From contig JAOPUZ010000025.1 of NCBI GenBank assembly GCA_025966315.1, positions 1 to 64,000 of the forward strand: DNA of 64,000 nt. The letters are read 5' to 3'. Numbering within the stretch: the first letter of the stretch is position 1; each line of letters begins with the position of its first letter. The notes beneath the pieces were generated by a model. That model had not been told where the DNA came from and did not search any database. It saw only the letters and a list, made by a program, of their open reading frames with translations. The stretch is from Frankiales bacterium (GTDB taxonomy: Bacteria; Actinomycetota; Actinomycetes; Mycobacteriales; Jatrophihabitantaceae). This document shows positions 62,083-64,000 of this stretch, one piece after another. The translations under genes and the position numbers were made by a program.

Positions 62083-63804
62083 TCAGGATTCGTCGACGAT
62101 TTCCAGGCGAATTTCCGGCGCGACCGCCCGCATGGCATCCGCGGAGGAATCATTTATTTGATCTTGGGAATTGCGTTCGGCCAGCACTCGCGCTGCGTAT
62201 TGCGCGATTTCCAGCTCCGCAGTTTCGGACGTCCAACCCAGGACTTTCGCCATGAGTTCGGCGACGGCCAGCGCGCTGTCGACGCCGCGATGCGGGTATT
62301 CGATCGATATCCGGGTCCGCCGGGTCAACACATCCTCGAGATGCAATGCGCCTTCATGGGTAACGGCATAGTGGATTTCGGCCATCAGGTAATCCGGCGC
62401 GCCAGGCACCGGCACCAGCAGTTGCGAGTCGGCTAGGCCGGGCTCCAGGACTTCGGTGATCATGGAGCCGTAGCGATCGAGCAGATGCCGGACCCGGTAG
62501 GGATGCAGGGCGTATTCCCGAGCCAAGGTGTCAGTCTGATTGACCATCGCGTGATAGCCGTCCGCACCGAGCAACGGCACATCCGCGGTAACCGAGTGCT
62601 GAACTCGCTTGGGTAAGTCCGTTACGGCCGCGTCCACCGCATCGGCGGCCATCACGCGATACGTCGTGTACTTGCCACCGGCAATCGATATCAGGCCCGG
62701 CACCACGTGGGCTACGGCGTGTTCGCGCGACAGGGCCGAGGTCTCCTCATTCTCACCGGCCAGCAGCGGGCGCAACCCGGCGTACACGCCTTCGATGTCC
62801 TGATGCGTCAGCGGTGTCACCAGCACCTCGTTGACATGCTCGAGCAGATAGTCGATATCTCGCCTGGTCGCGGCCGGGTGGGCGAGATCAAGGTTCCAGT
62901 CGGTGTCGGTCGTTCCGATGATCCAGTGGTTCTTCCACGGAATCACGAAGAGCACGCTGGTGTCGGTGCGCAGGATCAGCCCGCAGTCACCGGTGATCTT
63001 CTCCCGCCCGACCACAATGTGCACGCCCTTGCTGGCCCGCACCTTGAAGCGGCCGCGGCCCCCGGACATTGCTTGGATCTCGTCCGTCCACACGCCCGTG
63101 CAGTTGAGGACAACGCCGGCGCGCACCGTGGTCTCGGAGCGGTCCTCGGTGTCCCGTAGCCGCACACCGACAACCCGGTCGGACTCACGGGCGAAACCGA
63201 CCGCCTGGGTGGACGTGCGGACGACAGCGCCGTACCGCGCGGCCGTCCGGGCCACCGTCACGGTGTGCCGGGCGTCGTCGGTCTGGGCGTCGAAGTAACG
63301 CACCCCGCCGACCAGGGAGTTGCGTTTCAGGCCCGGGAACAATCGCAGCGCGCCGGCCCGGGACAGGTGCTGCTGGCCGGGAACGCTGCGCTTACCGCCG
63401 AGTGTGTCGTACAGCAGCAGACCGGCCGCGGTGTACGGGCGTTCCCACCAACGGTGCGAGAACGGGTACAGGAAGGGCACCGGTTTGACCAGGTGCGGCG
63501 CCAGCCTGGTCAGCATTAGTTCACGTTCGGACAGCGCCTCGCGCACCAGGCCGAACTCCAGCTGCTCGAGGTAGCGCAAGCCGCCGTGAAACAGCTTCGA
63601 CGACCGGCTGGACGTGCCGCTGGCCAGGTCCCGGGCCTCGACGAGGGCAACGGACAAGCCGCGGGTGGCCGCATCGAGCGCCGCGCCCGACCCGACGACC
63701 CCGCCGCCGATGACGACCACGTCGAACGCCTCGGCGCCGAGCCGCCGCCAGGCGTCGCTTCTGGCCACGCCGTCCAGTCGCCCGGAAGATGCCACGAAAT
63801 GCAC
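62083..63804 (-). CDS. glpD: Glycerol-3-phosphate dehydrogenase, FAD-dependent
   Basis: A 573-residue flavoenzyme of the respiratory glycerol-3-phosphate dehydrogenase family (GlpD2-like) that passes electrons to quinones. Motifs: [23 protein letters not shown] (FAD, about 25-47), [18 protein letters not shown] (about 62-79), [17 protein letters not shown] (about 270-286), SREHAV and AGGKYTTYR (about 345). The C-terminal part carries the GlpD cap domain. Possible starts are GTG 63804, 63795 or 63768; the first is used here. It is divergent from glpK with only 15 bases between start codons, so regulatory sites lie inside the genes or the true start is downstream. Confidence 0.93.
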   Translation of the reverse strand: MHFVASSGRLDGVARSDAWRRLGAEAFDVVVIGGGVVGSGAALDAATRGLSVALVEARDLASGTSSRSSKLFHGGLRYLEQLEFGLVREALSERELMLTRLAPHLVKPVPFLYPFSHRWWERPYTAAGLLLYDTLGGKRSVPGQQHLSRAGALRLFPGLKRNSLVGGVRYFDAQTDDARHTVTVARTAARYGAVVRTSTQAVGFARESDRVVGVRLRDTEDRSETTVRAGVVLNCTGVWTDEIQAMSGGRGRFKVRASKGVHIVVGREKITGDCGLILRTDTSVLFVIPWKNHWIIGTTDTDWNLDLAHPAATRRDIDYLLEHVNEVLVTPLTHQDIEGVYAGLRPLLAGENEETSALSREHAVAHVVPGLISIAGGKYTTYRVMAADAVDAAVTDLPKRVQHSVTADVPLLGADGYHAMVNQTDTLAREYALHPYRVRHLLDRYGSMITEVLEPGLADSQLLVPVPGAPDYLMAEIHYAVTHEGALHLEDVLTRRTRISIEYPHRGVDSALAVAELMAKVLGWTSETAELEIAQYAARVLAERNSQDQINDSSADAMRAVAPEIRLEIVDES

Positions 63805-63819
63805 GCTACCGTGCCAAGA

Positions 63820-64000
63820 ATGGGCACACCGCAGGGCCGACACGTAGCGGCCATCGACCAGGGCACCACCTCTACCCGCTGCATCATCTTCAACGGCGCG
63901 GCCGAGATCGTGGCCATCGAGCGGATGGAACATCGCCAGATCTTTCCGCGCTCGGGCTGGGTCGAGCACGACGCGGTCGAGATCTGGCAGAACACCCGGG
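63820..64000 (+). CDS. glpK: Glycerol kinase, N-terminal part (runs off window)
   Basis: About 60 residues are visible: [20 protein letters not shown] followed by [32 protein letters not shown]. The DQGTTSTR phosphate loop and the FP-SGWVEHD-EIW segment identify the FGGY-type glycerol kinase, which makes the substrate of GlpD. The start ATG is 63820; the 3' end lies beyond the window. Confidence 0.95.
   Translation, partial: MGTPQGRHVAAIDQGTTSTRCIIFNGAAEIVAIERMEHRQIFPRSGWVEHDAVEIWQNTR

Noticed and set aside
1-64000. tRNA or rRNA genes
   Set aside because: I saw no tRNA-like cloverleaf ends or rRNA segments while reading. A tRNAscan-type run would settle this.

Overview
The window is about 64 kb of high-GC DNA from an actinobacterium (Actinomycetota). 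GTG and TTG starts are frequent, start-stop overlaps of the ATGA/GTGA type are common, and the genes are typical of the phylum: an acyl-CoA carboxylase epsilon subunit, an AccA3-type biotin carboxylase/carrier fusion, an LpdA-type quinone reductase, DUF3515, DUF5313 and TIGR03086 proteins, and an actinobacterial Tad pilus locus. The genus cannot be fixed from sequence reading alone. The core order (PH-domain protein, birA, accD5, accE, maf, accA3, lpdA, a GGCT-like gene, an amidohydrolase, deoD, pmmB, upp, glpD) matches my recollection of Mycobacterium tuberculosis Rv3278c-Rv3309c. That makes the inserted blocks stand out as accessory DNA.

Layout. 1-3545: end of a Tad/Flp pilus operon read leftward (cpaF, tadB, tadC, small membrane protein). 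3803-8578: orphan LivM-LivG fusion, SRPBCC and MarR pair, AlkZ-like protein, PH-domain protein. 8642-26769: carboxylase and acyl-CoA oxidation block (birA, accD5-accE, two acyl-CoA dehydrogenases, a second carboxyltransferase, a MerR regulator with a clear operator, accA3). It is interrupted by two sensor systems (11715-17415), a DUF3515 protein, an MTA phosphorylase and maf. 26851-30268: YceI, DUF5313, lpdA and a GGCT-like gene. 30270-38110: accessory island with an ISAs1 remnant, a duplicated secreted beta/gamma-crystallin-like gene and its divergent partner, an MFS exporter and decayed genes, including a frameshifted CAP12/TIR-like (PF10137) gene. 38112-45166: amidohydrolase, VOC protein and the mutA-mutB-meaB operon. 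45263-47820: nucleoside phosphorylase and phosphohexomutase/phosphopentomutase. 47909-53071: secreted proteins and an HSL-type hydrolase. 53201-59958: upp, a nested IS5/TnpB remnant, deoC, two aldehyde dehydrogenases and an amidase. 59991-62057: exported or membrane proteins of unknown role. 62083-64000: glpD and the start of glpK.

Metabolic logic. BirA biotinylates the AccA3 carrier, which serves the carboxyltransferases AccD5 (with AccE) and the second AccD. Propionyl-CoA is thus carboxylated to methylmalonyl-CoA, which MutAB converts to succinyl-CoA, with MeaB protecting the B12 enzyme. The MerR-controlled dehydrogenase/carboxyltransferase pair probably degrades a branched-chain or related acyl-CoA. 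DeoD, a phosphomutase, DeoC and aldehyde dehydrogenases can take nucleosides to central metabolism.

I found no intact new defence or mobile system. The most interesting structures are the duplicated secreted crystallin locus, the TnpB-in-IS5 remnant that now abuts upp, the decayed TIR-like gene, long perfect intergenic palindromes and an in-frame hexanucleotide repeat in the phosphomutase gene.
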